Assembly: GCA_030153805.1 (NCBI GenBank)
Contig: JASKLG010000008.1
Span: forward strand, 1-41,142
Source: Bacillota bacterium
GTDB taxonomy: Bacteria; Bacillota; DTU030; DUMP01
Reading direction: 5' to 3'
Length of the DNA stretch: 41,142 bases
In this document: one piece after another, positions 1-7,604 of the stretch
How the letters are laid out: every line of letters begins with the position of its first letter
Position numbering within the stretch: position 1 is the stretch's first letter
Program-made: the position numbers and the translations under genes
Notes under the pieces: generated by a model
The model's input: only the letters and a program-made list of their open reading frames with translations
What the model was told of the DNA's origin: nothing
Database searches by the model: none

Positions 1-1
1 G

Positions 2-565
2 GTAATGGAAAGGGCGGCCATCGTCGGCGGCTTCGACGGTGCCAGCTGCATCCTGGGGGCGAAGCTGGCCGGACGGGAACCGTCCGGTACCGTTCCCCAT
101 GCCGTGATCTTGATTATGGGGGACACCGTAGAAGTAGCTAAAGTTTACGATAAGGTTATGCCACCCGATGCTCCGCGGGTTGTTCTCGTGGACACCTTCC
201 ACGATGAGGCAGAGGAAGCGCTCCGGGTAGCGGAAGCCCTTGGCGACCACCTGCACGGGGTACGGCTCGACACGCCCGGTGAGAGGGGTGGGGTTACGCC
301 GGAACTGGTACGGGAGGTAAGGGCCCGGCTGGATCAAAAGGGATTTCAGCACGTTAAAATTTTCGTCTCGGGCGGTATTACGCCGGAACGCATTGTAGAG
401 CTCAAGGCGGCGGGAGCGGCCGCTTTCGGCGTGGGAAGCTACATCACGGCGGCACCACCCATTGACATGACCATGGACCTTAAGGTGGTAAGCGGGGTAC
501 CGGTAGCCAAACGTGGCCGCATACCGGGCATAACTCCTAATCCTCGCCTGAAACGGCAGATTTAG
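2..565 (+). CDS. pncB: Nicotinate phosphoribosyltransferase, C-terminal part (5'-truncated)
   Basis: The open frame runs in from the window edge, so the ATG at 5 is probably internal and only about 188 C-terminal residues are seen. The fold is the type II phosphoribosyltransferase barrel: FDGASCILGAKL near the start, a VLVDTFHDE segment, the HGVRLDTPGERGG segment and the late KIFVSGGI...AFGVGSYIT phosphate-binding stretch. These belong to the nicotinate/quinolinate phosphoribosyltransferase superfamily. The enzyme makes nicotinate mononucleotide from nicotinate and PRPP for NAD salvage in the cytoplasm. It ends 13 bases before a tRNA promoter and I see no hairpin terminator directly after it. 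Quinolinate phosphoribosyltransferase (NadC) is less likely because of the FDGAS and VDTFHDE context. Confidence 0.85.
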   Translation, partial: VMERAAIVGGFDGASCILGAKLAGREPSGTVPHAVILIMGDTVEVAKVYDKVMPPDAPRVVLVDTFHDEAEEALRVAEALGDHLHGVRLDTPGERGGVTPELVREVRARLDQKGFQHVKIFVSGGITPERIVELKAAGAAAFGVGSYITAAPPIDMTMDLKVVSGVPVAKRGRIPGITPNPRLKRQI

Positions 566-578
566 CGCCAACATGGTC

Positions 579-606
579 TTGACATTACGCGTTTCTGTGC
601 TATAAT
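579..606 (+). promoter_or_regulatory. Sigma-A promoter of the tRNA cluster with extended -10
   Basis: TTGACA at 579-584, 16-base spacer, TATAAT at 601-606, preceded by TGC, which makes an extended -10. It lies 35 bases upstream of the first tRNA. The 15-mer TTTCTGTGCTATAAT is repeated exactly at the threonine operon promoter near 2459. Confidence 0.85.
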
Positions 607-640
607 CTAAACTGTACTCGGCAGCGCGAGCTGCCGGCAG

Positions 641-728
641 GCCGAAGTGGTGGAACTGGTAGACACGCGGTGTTCAGGGCGCCGTGGGCTCCGTGCTCGT
701 GAGGGTTCGAATCCCTCCTTCGGCACCA
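641..728 (+). tRNA. tRNA-Leu(CAG)
   Basis: Type II tRNA of 88 nt with a long variable arm. The acceptor GCCGAAG pairs with CTTCGGC. The anticodon stem CGGTG/CGCCG encloses loop TTCAGGG, giving anticodon CAG. The T arm GGTTCGAATCC is present and CCA is encoded. First gene of a six-tRNA run. Confidence 0.93.
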
Positions 729-732
729 GTAT

Positions 733-815
733 GTCGGAGTGGCGGAACTGGCAGACGCGCACGTTTGAGGGGCGTGTGGGCAACCGTGGGGGTTCAAGTC
801 CCCCCTCCGACACCA
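733..815 (+). tRNA. tRNA-Leu(GAG)
   Basis: Type II tRNA of 83 nt. Acceptor GTCGGAG pairs with CTCCGAC. Anticodon loop TTGAGGG gives GAG; the variable arm is long and CCA is encoded. It lies 4 bases after tRNA-Leu(CAG), so the two are co-transcribed. Confidence 0.93.
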
Positions 816-820
816 ATCGT

Positions 821-896
821 GGGCGAATAGCTCAGCTGGGAGAGTGCCTGGATCACACCCAGGAGGTCACAGGTTCGAGCCCTGTTTCGCCCACCA
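821..896 (+). tRNA. tRNA-Val(CAC)
   Basis: Standard 76-nt cloverleaf. Acceptor GGGCGAA pairs with TTCGCCC. Stem CCTGG/CCAGG encloses loop ATCACAC, giving anticodon CAC. CCA is encoded. Confidence 0.93.
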
Positions 897-901
897 TAGG
901 C

Positions 902-977
902 GGAGGCGTGGTGTAGTGGTTAACATGCCTGCCTGTCACGCAGGAGATCGTGGGTTCGACTCCCATCGCTTCCGCCA
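902..977 (+). tRNA. tRNA-Asp(GTC)
   Basis: 76-nt cloverleaf. Acceptor GGAGGCG pairs with CGCTTCC, with G discriminator and encoded CCA. Anticodon stem CCTGC/GCAGG encloses loop CTGTCAC, anticodon GTC. Confidence 0.93.
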
Positions 978-997
978 ATTCCTCAGAAAGCTAATAA

Positions 998-1073
<76 letters not shown>

Positions 1074-1076
1074 GAA

Positions 1077-1151
1077 GCGGAAGTGGCTCAGTGGTAGAGC
1101 ATCGCCTTGCCAAGGCGAGGGTCGCGGGTTCGAATCCCGTCTTCCGCTCCA
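1077..1151 (+). tRNA. tRNA-Gly(GCC)
   Basis: 75-nt cloverleaf. Acceptor GCGGAAG pairs with CTTCCGC. Stem TCGCC/GGCGA encloses loop TTGCCAA, anticodon GCC. CCA is encoded. Last member of the cluster; a T8 run and a hairpin terminator follow. Confidence 0.94.
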
Positions 1152-1168
1152 TTTTTTTTCGAACTCTG

Positions 1169-1193
1169 CCTCCCGGGTGTAGGGAGGATTTTT
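1169..1193 (+). terminator. Intrinsic terminator of the tRNA cluster
   Basis: Stem CCTCCC/GGGAGG with a 7-base loop, followed by ATTTTTC. It sits 17 bases after tRNA-Gly. Confidence 0.75.
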
Positions 1194-1257
1194 CGTTTAG
1201 GGCAAACGTTCTAAAGTCCGTTGCCTGAGGAGGGAGTTTACCTGGAGGTGTAGAGTA

Positions 1258-2157
1258 TTGAGGCTCACTCGTTTTACACGGCGTACGGGCTGGACCAGGT
1301 TGGCTTTAGTGCTTGTAGGGCTCTTCTTGTTCATTACTAATACGTATAGTCCGGGCCCGGCGGAGGTAAGTACAGGTACCGGGGGGCCAGCATCGTTTCC
1401 CCTTCTTAAAGTGCACTACTTGGACGTGGGTCAGGCGGACAGCATTTTGGTGGAGTTTCCCGGAAAAAAAGCTCTGCTTATTGATGGCGGTAACGCGGAC
1501 GATGGTGCGCGCATTGTAAAGTATCTGCAAGAAAATGGCATAAGAACCCTGGCTGCAGTGGTGGCCACGCACCCGCACGAAGACCACATCGGCGGGCTAG
1601 TACAGGTTCTCTCTAACCTAGAAGTTTCTAAGTTTTATCTTCCGCGGCGGGCAACAACCACGCGTACATATAGCAACCTGCTTGCTGCCCTACAAGAAAA
1701 AGGGATTCCGGTGTACGAGGCCAAAGCCGGAACGCGAATTGAAGTTGGGCCTGAAGTACGGGCTACCTTTCTCGGCCCGGTACGCCTGGATTACGGAGAC
1801 CTTAACGATGCCAGCGCCGTCTTAAAACTAGAGTACGGACAAACAAGTTTTCTTTTCATGGGTGACGCCGGTGAAGCGGCAGAAAAGGATTTGGTCGAGC
1901 ATGGCGGCCTTAGGGCAGATGTGTTAAAAGTCGGCCACCACGGGTCGGCATCGGCTAGCAGCTCGGCTTTTCTAAACGTGGTAAAGCCGCGTTTGGCCGT
2001 TATTTCTGTAGGGAAAGATAACGATTATGGCCACCCGAGCCCGGAGACTCTAAGGCGCCTACGAATGGTGGGTGCTACGATTTTGCGGACTGACGAAGCA
2101 GGGAATATTGTAATCGTAAGCGACGGGGAGAAGGTATGGCAGGTAAAGGAGGAATGA
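1258..2157 (+). CDS. Exported ComEC-like metallo-beta-lactamase-fold hydrolase
   Basis: 299 residues. The N-terminus has a basic stretch and one hydrophobic helix (about residues 14-28), so the protein is probably exported or membrane-anchored. The rest is a metallo-beta-lactamase fold: HYLDVGQADS, the metal motif HPHEDH at 105-110, the FMGDAGE aspartate near 203 and a GHHGSASAS strand near 228. This is the layout of the detached hydrolase domain of ComEC, thought to act on DNA or nucleotides outside the membrane, but the true substrate is unknown. The start is TTG, chosen because a GGAGGTG ribosome site precedes it and no better start fits. A DUF3006 gene follows after 7 bases, a pairing often seen in Firmicutes. 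Confidence 0.85.
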   Translation: MRLTRFTRRTGWTRLALVLVGLFLFITNTYSPGPAEVSTGTGGPASFPLLKVHYLDVGQADSILVEFPGKKALLIDGGNADDGARIVKYLQENGIRTLAAVVATHPHEDHIGGLVQVLSNLEVSKFYLPRRATTTRTYSNLLAALQEKGIPVYEAKAGTRIEVGPEVRATFLGPVRLDYGDLNDASAVLKLEYGQTSFLFMGDAGEAAEKDLVEHGGLRADVLKVGHHGSASASSSAFLNVVKPRLAVISVGKDNDYGHPSPETLRRLRMVGATILRTDEAGNIVIVSDGEKVWQVKEE

Positions 2158-2164
2158 AAGGCGT

Positions 2165-2395
2165 ATGCTGATTGTCGATCGCTTGGAGGGTGAATGGGCG
2201 GTTATCGAGTGGGAAGAAGGGACCTTTAATTTTCCCCGTAAACTCCTTCCTGCGGGCGTGCGTGAAGGCGATGTGCTCACTATGACCCTGGAGCGGGACG
2301 AGGAGTTGACGGTTCAGCGCCAGAAGGCGGCACAAAGCGAATTGGACGACCTACTGGGAGGTAAAGAGGAAGAGGCCGGTTGGATTTTGTCGTGA
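2165..2395 (+). CDS. DUF3006 family protein
   Basis: 76 residues beginning MLIVDRLEGEWAVIEWEEG, followed by FPRKLLPAGVREGDVL. This is the DUF3006 signature, a small beta-rich domain of unknown function. Start ATG follows AAAGGAGGAATGAAAGGCGT; the ribosome site overlaps the end of the hydrolase gene, so the two are probably one operon. Members of this family commonly sit beside ComEC-like hydrolases, which hints at a shared job, but no activity can be read from the sequence. The tail (about 60-76) is acidic and low in conservation. Confidence 0.8.
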   Translation: MLIVDRLEGEWAVIEWEEGTFNFPRKLLPAGVREGDVLTMTLERDEELTVQRQKAAQSELDDLLGGKEEEAGWILS

Positions 2396-2439
2396 GTGAA
2401 CTAGCACCCCCCGGTTAGATTTTGGCTGAGTGACTGCGA

Positions 2440-2462
2440 CCCCTTGTCAAAGGGGTTTTTTC
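2440..2462 (+). terminator. Intrinsic terminator after DUF3006, overlapping the next promoter
   Basis: Stem CCCCTT/AAGGGG with loop GTCA (2440-2455), followed by a run of six T. The loop contributes to the -35 hexamer of the threonine operon promoter. Confidence 0.8.
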
Positions 2463-2473
2463 TGTGCTATAAT
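2444..2473 (+). promoter_or_regulatory. Promoter of the threonine operon, built into a terminator
   Basis: TTGTCA at 2444-2449, 18-base spacer, extended -10 TGCTATAAT ending at 2473. The -35 lies in the terminator stem and loop, and the spacer contains the T-tract. Transcription would start about 45 bases before the PheB-like start codon, leaving no room for a T-box leader. Confidence 0.75.
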
Positions 2474-2525
2474 GTCTTCCATGCATAGAGCGTTGTTTTT
2501 CTAAGACGGACGAAAGGGTGGTTGC

Positions 2526-2975
2526 ATGGCTAAAAAAGAAGAAGGTACTTTCTATTTGGTGCGAGAAGAAGCCTTGCCCGAGGTCTTACACAAGACGATC
2601 AAGGCTAAGGATCTCTTAAAACGAGGTGTGTGCAGTACCATCAACGAAGCCGTCCAGCGGGTGGGGCTCAGCCGCGCTGCCTATTACAAATATCGCAACT
2701 ACATTTTCCCCTTTTACGATCTCAGCCGCGGGAAAATCGTAACTATCTATCTTCTTCTTGAACACCGGCCCGGAGTGTTGTCGCAAATTCTCACCCGTAT
2801 TGCCCAGAGCCGGGGTAACATTCTGACTATTAACCAAGGAATACCACTGCAGGGGGTAGCCGACGTTTCGATCTCCATTGAAACCCAGGGGATGTCGGAA
2901 GACATAGAAAGCCTGGTTAACGCTTTAAATAAACTGGAAGGTGTGCGCAAGACCGAAATCGTCGGCCAAAGCTAG
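2526..2975 (+). CDS. ACT domain protein, UPF0735 / PheB-like
   Basis: 149 residues. The N-terminal half contains a helix-turn-helix-like segment (about 25-60: TIKAKDLLKRG, NEAVQRVGLSRAAYYKYRN). The C-terminal half (about 73-145) is an ACT domain, seen in LLEHRPGVLSQILTRIAQSRGNILTINQ. This is the UPF0735 family, named PheB in Bacillus. ACT domains usually bind amino acids, so a regulatory role is plausible. It is the first gene of the hom-thrC-thrB operon, 18 bases before hom, suggesting it senses an amino acid of that pathway; this is inference. Start ATG follows an AAAGGGTGG ribosome site. Confidence 0.88.
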   Translation: MAKKEEGTFYLVREEALPEVLHKTIKAKDLLKRGVCSTINEAVQRVGLSRAAYYKYRNYIFPFYDLSRGKIVTIYLLLEHRPGVLSQILTRIAQSRGNILTINQGIPLQGVADVSISIETQGMSEDIESLVNALNKLEGVRKTEIVGQS

Positions 2976-2993
2976 TAAAGCGAGGGAAGAATT

Positions 2994-4280
2994 ATGAAGG
3001 AAAAAGTAAATATTGGCCTCCTAGGGCTGGGTACGGTGGGTTCCGGAGTCGCTGAAGTTTTGGATGTGAACGGAGCACACATCGCCGAACGTGCCGGCAT
3101 TCCTCTTGTCGTCAAGAAGGCGCTGGTGCGCGATTTGAACCGGCCGCGGACGGTAAGCATTTGCCCTCCGCTTACCACAGACCCTAGCGACATCCTTGCC
3201 GATCCGGAGATTGATGTTGTGGTAGAGGTCTTGGGGGGAGAGGAACCGGCTCTCACCTACATACTGGCGGCGATGCGGAACGGAAAACACGTCGTAACTG
3301 CCAACAAAGAACTTTTGGCCAAACACGGCAAAGAACTTTTTGCCGCTGCGAAGGAAAACCAGGTAGATCTATACTTCGAGGCCAGCGTGGGCGGAGGGAT
3401 ACCCATCATACGGCCCTTGAAAGATTGTTTGGCCGGCAATAGAATCGATAAGGTTTACGGAATTGTAAATGGAACTACAAACTACATCCTTACCCAGATG
3501 GCTTCCGGCAAATCGTATGACGACGCGTTGAAACAGGCGCAAAAAGAAGGTTATGCTGAAGCCGACCCGTACGCCGACGTCTCAGGTGTGGATGCGGCCC
3601 GCAAAATCGCCATACTGGCCTCCATAGCTTTTGGCGCACGGGTAACAGAAAAGGACGTCTCACGGATAGGAATAGAGTGCCTTTCGCCTCTCGACTTGGA
3701 ATATGCCCGCGAACTGGGATATAAGGTCAAGCTCCTGGCCTGCGCGCAGGAAATAGACGGGGCTTTGGCGGTCCGGGTCCACCCGGCCCTCCTGCCTACC
3801 CACCATCCTTTGGCGAGCGTGGACGGAGTACTGAATGCCATTGTTGTTCGAGGTGATGCAGTAGGCGAGGTAATGTTCCACGGTTTCGGCGCAGGCCGTC
3901 TTCCCACCGCCAGTGCTGTGGTAGGGGATTTGATCGAGGTAGCCCGTAATATCAAAGAAGGTGTGCGCGGACGAAGCAAATGTACCTGCTTTCACCAAAA
4001 ACCATTTTATCCTGCAAGCGAGATGGTAACGCGGTACTTCCTCAGGCTCGAACTTGCCGATCAGCCGGGGGTCCTGGCCAAGGTGGCGGCCGCTTTCGGA
4101 CGGGAAAAAGTAAGCCTGGCGGCCGTCATCCAAAAACGCCTCACTGAACGGGGCGCGGAAGTGGTATTGGTGACGCATCCGGCCGAAGAGAGGCGATTCC
4201 TTAGCGCTGTGACCACCTTAACAACTTATCCGGAAACATTGGCAGTGCATCAGCCGATTGCCGTAGAAGGAGATGCGTAA
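2994..4280 (+). CDS. hom: Homoserine dehydrogenase
   Basis: 428 residues, the usual length for the ACT-containing bacterial form. The N-terminal Rossmann motif is [11 protein letters not shown] (8-18). The catalytic core follows with [24 protein letters not shown] and [10 protein letters not shown]-terminal ACT domain (about 350-428, starting [19 protein letters not shown]) is expected to give feedback control by threonine. The enzyme reduces aspartate semialdehyde to homoserine with NAD(P)H, the branch point to threonine and methionine. It sits between the PheB-like ACT protein and thrC; its stop codon TAA at 4278 lies between the two candidate thrC starts. Confidence 0.96.
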   Translation: MKEKVNIGLLGLGTVGSGVAEVLDVNGAHIAERAGIPLVVKKALVRDLNRPRTVSICPPLTTDPSDILADPEIDVVVEVLGGEEPALTYILAAMRNGKHVVTANKELLAKHGKELFAAAKENQVDLYFEASVGGGIPIIRPLKDCLAGNRIDKVYGIVNGTTNYILTQMASGKSYDDALKQAQKEGYAEADPYADVSGVDAARKIAILASIAFGARVTEKDVSRIGIECLSPLDLEYARELGYKVKLLACAQEIDGALAVRVHPALLPTHHPLASVDGVLNAIVVRGDAVGEVMFHGFGAGRLPTASAVVGDLIEVARNIKEGVRGRSKCTCFHQKPFYPASEMVTRYFLRLELADQPGVLAKVAAAFGREKVSLAAVIQKRLTERGAEVVLVTHPAEERRFLSAVTTLTTYPETLAVHQPIAVEGDA

Positions 4281-4281
4281 C

Positions 4282-5328
4282 ATGTGGCAGGGAATTATCG
4301 ATCGCTTTGCCGATTTCTTACCTGTAAGTCCTGCAACCCCGCGTATCACCCTGAATGAAGGTAATACCCCTCTCATCTTTCTCCCCCGGATTTCACAACG
4401 GGTGGGAGCGAGCGTTTATGCGAAATACGAGGGCCTTAACCCCACGGGATCCTTTAAGGACCGCGGCATGACCATGGCGGTGAGCAAAGCTGTAGAGGCC
4501 GGAGCTTCTGCGATTATGTGTGCTTCTACCGGCAATACTTCGGCTTCCGCTGCGGCCTATGCCGCCCGGGCCGGCATAAAATGTTGGGTAATCCTGCCGG
4601 AAAAGGCCATCGCTTTAGGAAAACTGGCGCAGGCGCTCTTTTATGGGGCGGAGGTTATAGCCATCCAGGGAAACTTCGACGACGCGCTGGCACTAGTACG
4701 TGAAATTACCAGCCGTTATCCGATTGCCCTGGTAAACTCCCTTAACCCAATGCGCCTTGAAGGACAGAAAACTGCGGCCTTTGAAATCTGTGAACAGTTA
4801 GGCACTGCGCCGGATGTGCTCGCATTGCCGGTGGGCAATGCTGGGAACATTACCGCATATTGGTTGGGGTTTAAGGCTTATCGAGAGGCCGGAAAGATAA
4901 AGAGCCTGCCGCGTCTCTTAGGCTTTGAGGCGGCGGGTGCTGCTCCTATTGTTGCCGGGCATCCCATCTCTAATCCTCAAACAATAGCTACGGCTATCAG
5001 AATTGGCAATCCGGCTAGTTGGGACAAGGCGGTGCGCGCGGCAGCTGAATCGGGCGGGTCCATTGAAGCAGTGACTGACGAGGAGATACTTGCTGCCTAC
5101 CGGTTACTTGCTCGTGAGGAGGGGATCTTCGTCGAACCGGCCTCAGCAGCTGGGGTAGCAGGTGTGCTGAAAAAGGCCGGAGATGGAACCTTTAAGGGAA
5201 ACGAGAAGATCGTTTGCGTCCTTACCGGTCACGGCCTCAAAGACCCCGAGCTGGCTGTAAAAGAAAGTCCGGCTCCCCGCGTGGTCCCGGCCACGTTGGA
5301 AGCTGTAAGGGCACTGATCGAGAGGTGA
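4282..5328 (+). CDS. thrC: Threonine synthase
   Basis: 348 residues from the ATG at 4282; the track start at 4273 abuts the AGAAGGAG ribosome site with no spacer, so the downstream ATG, one base after the hom stop, is better placed. PLP enzyme of fold type II: the lysine in [10 protein letters not shown] (K59) should bind PLP, with [19 protein letters not shown] and the glycine loop [14 protein letters not shown] following. It converts O-phosphohomoserine to threonine. The short (about 350 aa) class is typical of Firmicutes and archaea. It lies in the operon hom-thrC-thrB, with thrB starting 5 bases after its stop. Confidence 0.95.
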   Translation: MWQGIIDRFADFLPVSPATPRITLNEGNTPLIFLPRISQRVGASVYAKYEGLNPTGSFKDRGMTMAVSKAVEAGASAIMCASTGNTSASAAAYAARAGIKCWVILPEKAIALGKLAQALFYGAEVIAIQGNFDDALALVREITSRYPIALVNSLNPMRLEGQKTAAFEICEQLGTAPDVLALPVGNAGNITAYWLGFKAYREAGKIKSLPRLLGFEAAGAAPIVAGHPISNPQTIATAIRIGNPASWDKAVRAAAESGGSIEAVTDEEILAAYRLLAREEGIFVEPASAAGVAGVLKKAGDGTFKGNEKIVCVLTGHGLKDPELAVKESPAPRVVPATLEAVRALIER

Positions 5329-5333
5329 AGAAC

Positions 5334-6260
5334 ATGTTTTGTGTACGCGTACCCGCCACCACCGCCAATTTAGGGCCCGGTTTCGATGCCTTGGGTCTTG
5401 CCCTGGAGCTTTATAATTATATCGAGGTAGAAGTAGGCACGGGCCAAGGCAGGGTAGATATTATTATCGAAGGCGAAGGCGAAGGAGAGCTTTCACTTGG
5501 AGAAGACAACCTGGTGTACCAGGCGATTAGTCGTGCTTTTCGCGAACGCGCCCTGGTACCTCCTAAGCTTTATCTGCACCTGGTAAATAACATTCCTTTG
5601 GCCCGCGGCTTGGGGAGCAGCGCTGCGGCTATAGTCGGCGGCCTGCGTGCTGCACAGGAGCTTCTACCGGTGCCCCTTTCTGAAGACGAGCTTCTCACTT
5701 TGGCCTGCGAGCTGGAAGGGCATCCGGATAATGTTAGTGCGGCACTCTTAGGCGGTTTGATTATTTCTTGCCCGGGTCGGGAGGGGAAACCCCATTACCT
5801 GAAGGCGCGGCTTCCAGAGTCCCTAAAGCTGGTAATAGCCGTTCCTGAATTGCGCCTTTCTACTCATGATGCCCGCCGTGTGCTGCCGGAAATGCTGCCA
5901 CGCCGGGATGCTGTGTTCAATGTAAGCCGCACGGCGCTTCTTACGGCCAGCCTTCTTACCAACGAGTTGAGTGTTTTGGCGTTGGCTTTGGAAGATCGCC
6001 TCCACCAACCTTACCGTTCTACCCTTATACCCGGCATGGATGCCGTCTTTGCCGCTGCGCACCAAGCGGGGGCTTTGGGTGTAGCTTTGAGTGGTTCCGG
6101 GCCGTCCATAGTGGCCTTCGCCCAGCATAACCTTGACACCATCGGTAAAGCTATGGTCGAGGCCTTTGCCTCACACGGCGTTAAAGCTAGATACCTGCTT
6201 ACAGCGCCTGCCTCGCACGGGGCGGAGGTCCTACCTCAGCTCCGGTTATGCACGGCATAA
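5334..6260 (+). CDS. thrB: Homoserine kinase
   Basis: 308 residues from the ATG at 5334, preceded by GAGAGGTGAAG. The ORF track start at 5214 reads into thrC and adds 40 unrelated residues, so it is rejected. GHMP kinase family: N-terminal VPATTANLGPGFDALGLAL, the ATP loop PLARGLGSSAAAIVGG (RGLGSSAAA at 91-99), GHPDNVSAALLGG, and the late GVALSGSGPSIVAF motif. It phosphorylates homoserine for ThrC. It closes the threonine operon. No clear terminator is seen before the tRNA-Pro promoter. Confidence 0.96.
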   Translation: MFCVRVPATTANLGPGFDALGLALELYNYIEVEVGTGQGRVDIIIEGEGEGELSLGEDNLVYQAISRAFRERALVPPKLYLHLVNNIPLARGLGSSAAAIVGGLRAAQELLPVPLSEDELLTLACELEGHPDNVSAALLGGLIISCPGREGKPHYLKARLPESLKLVIAVPELRLSTHDARRVLPEMLPRRDAVFNVSRTALLTASLLTNELSVLALALEDRLHQPYRSTLIPGMDAVFAAAHQAGALGVALSGSGPSIVAFAQHNLDTIGKAMVEAFASHGVKARYLLTAPASHGAEVLPQLRLCTA

Positions 6261-6280
6261 GCATCCTATAGAAAAGGGCC

Positions 6281-6309
6281 TTGTGTTTTCGGAGAAAACG
6301 GTGTATAAT
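6281..6309 (+). promoter_or_regulatory. Promoter of tRNA-Pro(GGG)
   Basis: TTGTGT at 6281-6286, 17-base spacer, TATAAT at 6304-6309, 20 bases upstream of the tRNA. Confidence 0.75.
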
Positions 6310-6328
6310 AAAAGCCGTAAAGCAAGGT

Positions 6329-6405
6329 CGGGGTATAGCTCAGCTTGGTAGAGCGCTTGCTTGGGGTGCAAGAGGTCAGCGGTTCAAATCCGCTTACTCC
6401 GACCA
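6329..6405 (+). tRNA. tRNA-Pro(GGG)
   Basis: 77-nt cloverleaf. Acceptor CGGGGTA pairs with TACTCCG. Stem CTTGC/GCAAG encloses loop TTGGGGT, anticodon GGG. CCA is encoded. Single-gene unit with its own promoter and terminator. Confidence 0.93.
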
Positions 6406-6423
6406 TTGTCATTATGAAGATGG

Positions 6424-6450
6424 GCAGCCGAAAGGCTGCTGTTTTTCTTT
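6424..6450 (+). terminator. Intrinsic terminator of tRNA-Pro
   Basis: Stem GCAGCC/GGCTGC with a GAAA tetraloop, followed by TGTTTTTCTTTTTT. Confidence 0.88.
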
Positions 6451-6530
6451 TTTCCCAGTAGCTTATGACGCATAGTCTAGAAACAACCTGTACACGTTAG
6501 ACGAGTAGAAGCTTCCTGGGGGGGTATGGA

Positions 6531-7604
6531 GTGCGGATCTTCCTCGTGGTCCGTCCATGCCGAGGCGGTATCGCTACGCACATTCGAGTTCTCGTCCGCC
6601 AGCTGAAAAAAGATGGCCAGGAGGTGTTCGTAGCAGCACCCAACGACGCCCTAGCTCAAGACAGCGACGGTTATTTCCGCCTGCCGCTCTCCAGACATCC
6701 CGTTGATATCGCCCGTTCCGCCGAGATCCTTGAGGGCCTTTTGCCTAAGCTCGAGCCAGACGTCGTCCACTGCCACGGGATTTTAAGCTCCCTACTTAAG
6801 CCGTTTCTTTCCCGACAGGGAAACGAAGAAGCGGCGTGGATTTACACGGCCCACAACTTTCCGAGCAGTTTCTTTTCGCAACTCGCCTGGCGCTGGGCTT
6901 ATACTTCGGGTCGACCCCACCGGCTTATCGCCGTCTCGCGGGCCCTGGCCGGGGCACTCACCAGGTGCGGAATACCGGCCCCCAAAGTAATAGCCATCCC
7001 CAACGGGATTGAAATTAGGCCCGAACCACCAGACGCCGCCGTCTTGCCTGCGGGATCGACCATTCTTACCGTAGGTCGCTTGGTGCCGGAAAAAGGTACA
7101 GGGCAGGTCCTAAAGGCATTTCAGGCCCTCAAGAAGCAGGTCAGAAAGCCCCTCCGGCTTTTGGTGGCCGGAACGGGGCCGCAGGAAAAGGCTCTACAAG
7201 CGTTGGCCGGGCGGCTGGGAATAGGCAGGGACGTTACATTCCTAGGTTACGTTCCCGACCCGGCCCATCTCTACCGGGCGGCAGACGTCTTTGTAACGGC
7301 ACCGCTTAGGGAAGGAATGGGCCTTGCCAACTTAGAAGCTATGGCCCGGGGCTGTCCGGTGGTCAGCACCCGGGTGGGAGGCATCCCTGAAGTGGTAGTG
7401 GACGGGGTAACAGGGTTCTTAGTTGAACCGAACCGGCCTTTGATGCTGGCACAGGCAATTAAAAAACTCCTGGATTCTCCGGCCCTGGCGAGAAGTCTCG
7501 GCCTGGCCGGTGCCCGGCGGGTTCGCGAGCATTTTACTGCTGAGGGTATGGGAAGAGCTACCCTCAAAGTATACGAGGAGGCAAAGATGAGTGCGTCTTC
7601 CTAG
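6531..7604 (+). CDS. Glycosyltransferase family 4
   Basis: 357 residues, GT-B fold. The N-terminal half has GGIATHIRVLVRQLKKDGQEV and DVVHCHGILSS; the C-terminal half has TVGRLVPEKGTGQVLKAF and LLVAGTGPQEKAL. The EX7E motif (E261-GMGLANL-E269) is the retaining GT4 nucleotide-sugar site. Cytoplasmic enzyme that transfers a sugar to a lipid, glycan or small-molecule acceptor; the substrate cannot be read. Start is GTG at 6531 after a G-rich stretch; an ATG at 6526 is out of frame. The next gene overlaps its end by 14 bases, so the two are coupled and likely act in one envelope pathway. Confidence 0.88.
   Translation: MRIFLVVRPCRGGIATHIRVLVRQLKKDGQEVFVAAPNDALAQDSDGYFRLPLSRHPVDIARSAEILEGLLPKLEPDVVHCHGILSSLLKPFLSRQGNEEAAWIYTAHNFPSSFFSQLAWRWAYTSGRPHRLIAVSRALAGALTRCGIPAPKVIAIPNGIEIRPEPPDAAVLPAGSTILTVGRLVPEKGTGQVLKAFQALKKQVRKPLRLLVAGTGPQEKALQALAGRLGIGRDVTFLGYVPDPAHLYRAADVFVTAPLREGMGLANLEAMARGCPVVSTRVGGIPEVVVDGVTGFLVEPNRPLMLAQAIKKLLDSPALARSLGLAGARRVREHFTAEGMGRATLKVYEEAKMSASS

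Noticed and set aside
2474-2525. T-box or riboswitch before the threonine operon
   Set aside because: The leader from the predicted start is only about 45 bases, and no such motif is visible.
5214-5333. 40-residue extension of thrB from the ORF track
   Set aside because: It reads through thrC in another frame; the GHMP kinase starts at MFCVRVPATTANLGPG after a ribosome site.
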